A stretch of DNA of 13,061 nucleotides, from contig JALOQQ010000016.1 in NCBI GenBank assembly GCA_025453315.1, positions 1 through 13,061 on the forward strand. Reading direction: 5' to 3'. The notes under the pieces are model-generated. The model did not search any database. It had not been told where the DNA came from and worked only from the letters and a program-made list of their open reading frames with translations. This DNA is from Planctomycetota bacterium. GTDB taxonomy: Bacteria; Patescibacteriota; Patescibacteriia; Patescibacteriales; UBA12465. Positions 11,901 to 13,061 of this stretch are shown here, in pieces. The first letter of the stretch is position 1. Each line of letters opens with the position of its first letter. Made by a program: the position numbers and the translations under genes.

Positions 11901-13061
11901 AGGCGGTTGAAACAGCACTCGTTATCACTGAACACAATTTTCCAACGCCACCAGTACAAGTATCATAAGCATAAGTCGTTTCAATTCCTGCATTACCAAT
12001 ATAATCTTCTGACAAGACTCTATTTAAATTATCATAAGCATAATTAGTAATTTGATTTTTAGCATCAGTCTTGGATAATACATTTCCATTATTGTTATAG
12101 GTATAACTTATAACGCCAAAAGTACTATCTGTGATGCTGTGAGAATCTTCTGATAATATTAATCTACCCAAATTATCATACTGAAAATTTCTTATATTAT
12201 TCAAAGCATCGGTAATTTTAATTAAATTACCTTTTAAATCATAATTATACTTAGTCGAATAAATATTCGCACCATCATATTCATCAACCTGCACTAAATT
12301 ATCATAAGCATCATTATATAAACTTTTAACCTTATTTTCTGCATCAGTTGTGGTTGTTTTCCAATCATTATAGACATTAGTGGTTGTGCCGACGGAGTCA
12401 GAAATTGTTTTAGCTCTATTTAGAGAATCATAAGTATAATTAATATAAAGATTACTATTTGTAGTATATGGAGTTCTAGCCGAACCGGCACTAAAATAAG
12501 GCAAAGATTCTTGCTTTACTAAGCCCTTAGAATTATATTTTGTATCTTTTACAGAATAAATATTAACTTCGCCTGATTTTGTTCTAGTTTGGATGACTCT
12601 ATCTAAACCATCTAAATAAGTAACCGAGTTAAAATTATTAGTTCCATCCAAATAATTAGTCTGCGTAATACTTCTCGGTAACGTTAAATCATTATAAGTA
12701 TAGCTAGAACTAACTACTAATGTATTAGGATTAATCAAATCTGGTTGTTGCTTTTCTTTAACTCTATCAAAAGCATCATAAATAGTTTTAAATATATAAC
12801 CATTTACATCGGTCGCTTGTTTAATTTTACCAGCTGAATAATCATACTCATAACTAGTTACCTGATTTAGTGGATTAGTAACCGTTGCTGGATAGAGATT
12901 ATAAGAATCGTAAGTATAATTAGTAGCATTATCGAGCGGATCTTTTTCTTGAGTAATTAAGCCATAACTATTATAAGTTTTCTCAACATCAATATATTGA
13001 GTGCCTTCTTTCCAATTTTCCTGCTTGGTTAAATTTCCATTATCAACTTGTCCCAATATTT
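8968..13061 (-). CDS. Giant RHS/YD-repeat protein (WapA-like), 5' end outside the window, ended by in-frame TAG
   Basis: At least 1362 residues are visible and the frame is open at the right edge, so the true start lies beyond it. Counting from 13056: residues 1-505 are YD repeats (such as YTYDSYN, YEYDYSAG, YAYDNLNRV), which build the hollow RHS shell. Residues 506-1103 are a different module (see 9748-11541). YD repeats resume at about 1104, and about 1295-1362 is the start of the RHS core: YIHSDHLGGTNVV, LLDYYPFGE, then GYTGHEHDEDTNLEYMMARY. The usual next residues, Y and then G-R-F, are replaced by TAG followed in frame by the codons for N-G-V-E-G-R-F-M-S. The protein is thus cut exactly before its toxin tip. 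RHS proteins encapsulate and deliver toxins in competition between cells. Repeat family certain; function inferred. Confidence 0.92.
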   Translation of the reverse strand, partial: ILGQVDNGNLTKQENWKEGTQYIDVEKTYNSYGLITQEKDPLDNATNYTYDSYNLYPATVTNPLNQVTSYEYDYSAGKIKQATDVNGYIFKTIYDAFDRVKEKQQPDLINPNTLVVSSSYTYNDLTLPRSITQTNYLDGTNNFNSVTYLDGLDRVIQTRTKSGEVNIYSVKDTKYNSKGLVKQESLPYFSAGSARTPYTTNSNLYINYTYDSLNRAKTISDSVGTTTNVYNDWKTTTTDAENKVKSLYNDAYDNLVQVDEYDGANIYSTKYNYDLKGNLIKITDALNNIRNFQYDNLGRLILSEDSHSITDSTFGVISYTYNNNGNVLSKTDAKNQITNYAYDNLNRVLSEDYIGNAGIETTYAYDTCTGGVGKLCSVITSAVSTAYTYNPLGSMASENKNIDNVNYLTSFKYDRLGNNTSIIYPDNSEVKYEYNNGGLLNKVSQKEQNGQSFSSLLENIKYNPAGQTTYQDFANGTTSSYTYNPDSLYRLVNKITTGIGNVSGYQAQATSVIRPEDIRFEHAKELVATNRAKKDKEGNILLNDEIELKSERTKKSETYLLGFKKDGRRINKVRLYDNDVYYNDNAGKLAKIDTNFKEDKKNISMNKAQYNVSLNKDGSDKLIEFKWGANKLYISPIGNNNFNNPKVKDNQVVYKDLIAKGVDLKLTANNVSFAKEVVINSEESLTNLEQDDNNYYLTFKLEAKNLDVLVDEKLLSEEKNIISKKQAELIFENSDKLYISLPAVYDDAFTGRNIDIKYELKDGGVYLTKILPKSYFSENKLTYPVKTDAILNINYSGRGAAGNISTPWSTTRNAVYGNYRNDNPFVMTKKYYGGNWEVDRAFLSFNTSSIPQNANIVSANLYTYISKIYNFTFDAYSYYTVVQAWPQSLTIMDTDFGKVDDNELINPANRIICPYAGECYPGAYVNTPLSPTFFNLINRGAYTKLAIREGHDLENNVDSFNAAMYTNANYMSLSGSYLEIQYSLPLAPYSPTDLQANGKMSPAPVDSSVNLSAIYNDPQISNNALYYQIQVSNTEASFTTPLWDSGKKSLSTPLLQGKRSENIVYTGPAVTSGNNYYWRMKFWDSDSNEGEWSNGYDYFYKQGDYINFQNLNYTYDKVGNITKIIDSSQTDAAKTVNYTYDNLYRLTSAIATNTANNQNYSLSYSYDPIGNLLNKSDLGNYLYQGNQGASYANPNAATSINGITNAYDNNGNLLSNGTWTHSWDYRDRLIQSTNGTANISYAYDNDVNRIKYSNGTETTIYPNKYYNISSTGKITKHIFASGQALATIETDGGITNTYYIHSDHLGGTNVVSNSNGQLEQLLDYYPFGEIRISTPQNTFTEKRGYTGHEHDEDTNLEYMMARY
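9748..11541 (-). other. WapA-type module inserted within the RHS repeats (DNRLRE- and FN3-like)
   Basis: Sub-region of the RHS gene, about residues 506-1103. It opens with a region resembling the N-terminus of secreted WapA-type RHS proteins (ELKSERTKKSETYLLGFKK, then VYYNDNAGKLAKID, then GVDLKLTANNVSFAKEVVI). Next is a DNRLRE/CBM96-like beta domain (about 799-982, with WEVDRAFLSFNTSSIP and a two-Cys loop CPYAGEC). Last is a fibronectin-III-like domain (about 985-1100, starting PYSPTDLQANG and ending YYWRMKFWDSDSNEGEWS). In known WapA-type proteins such domains precede the repeats rather than interrupt them. Confidence 0.65.

Overview
The window is a low-GC bacterial segment in which every convincing gene lies on the minus strand. 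The gene set suggests a member of the Patescibacteria (CPR), though this is not proven: a stand-alone PEP-synthase-like swivelling domain, an SPFH-TerC-DedA membrane cluster, WapA/RHS-type surface proteins, and starts mostly without Shine-Dalgarno sequences. All gene ends seen are TAA or TAG and none is TGA. The standard code fits, and TAG is an ordinary stop here.

Layout in transcription order, from right to left. (1) 13061-7335 is accessory DNA. It holds a very large RHS/YD-repeat protein that runs off the right edge, broken by one in-frame TAG at 8968-8970. The RHS tip with a toxin-like domain follows (8242-8946), preceded by a strong internal ribosome binding site. One base later comes a membrane-anchored small protein (7764-8240) in the position of an immunity gene, then a tiny secreted Cys/His protein (7532-7711) whose start is damaged or non-standard. 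(2) At 7313-7334 lies the isolated 3' end of a tRNA (tRNA-Asn-like), still followed by a terminator. This looks like the displaced end of a tRNA attachment site, so the RHS region is probably an integrated island entering from the right. (3) 7186-4508 is a two-gene operon: an orphan phosphohistidine swivelling-domain protein and a fusion of a histidine-phosphatase-like domain with a SAM methyltransferase. (4) 4292-2921 is a complete IS3-family element with 28-bp perfect terminal repeats, 3-bp target duplication, an intact DDE triad, a textbook -1 frameshift signal and an inward-facing protective terminator. It landed in the loop of a pre-existing palindrome. (5) 2567-2463 holds a promoter, a long irregular hairpin and a terminator, a candidate small RNA or attenuator. 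(6) 2423-1 is a tight operon: SPFH/prohibitin-like protein, TerC-family transporter, a two-TM coiled-coil protein of unknown function, and a DedA protein cut by the left edge.

The parts most worth following up are the split RHS toxin with its downstream small genes, the tRNA-remnant island boundary, the phosphatase-methyltransferase fusion beside an orphan phosphohistidine domain, and the structured RNA at 2463-2567.
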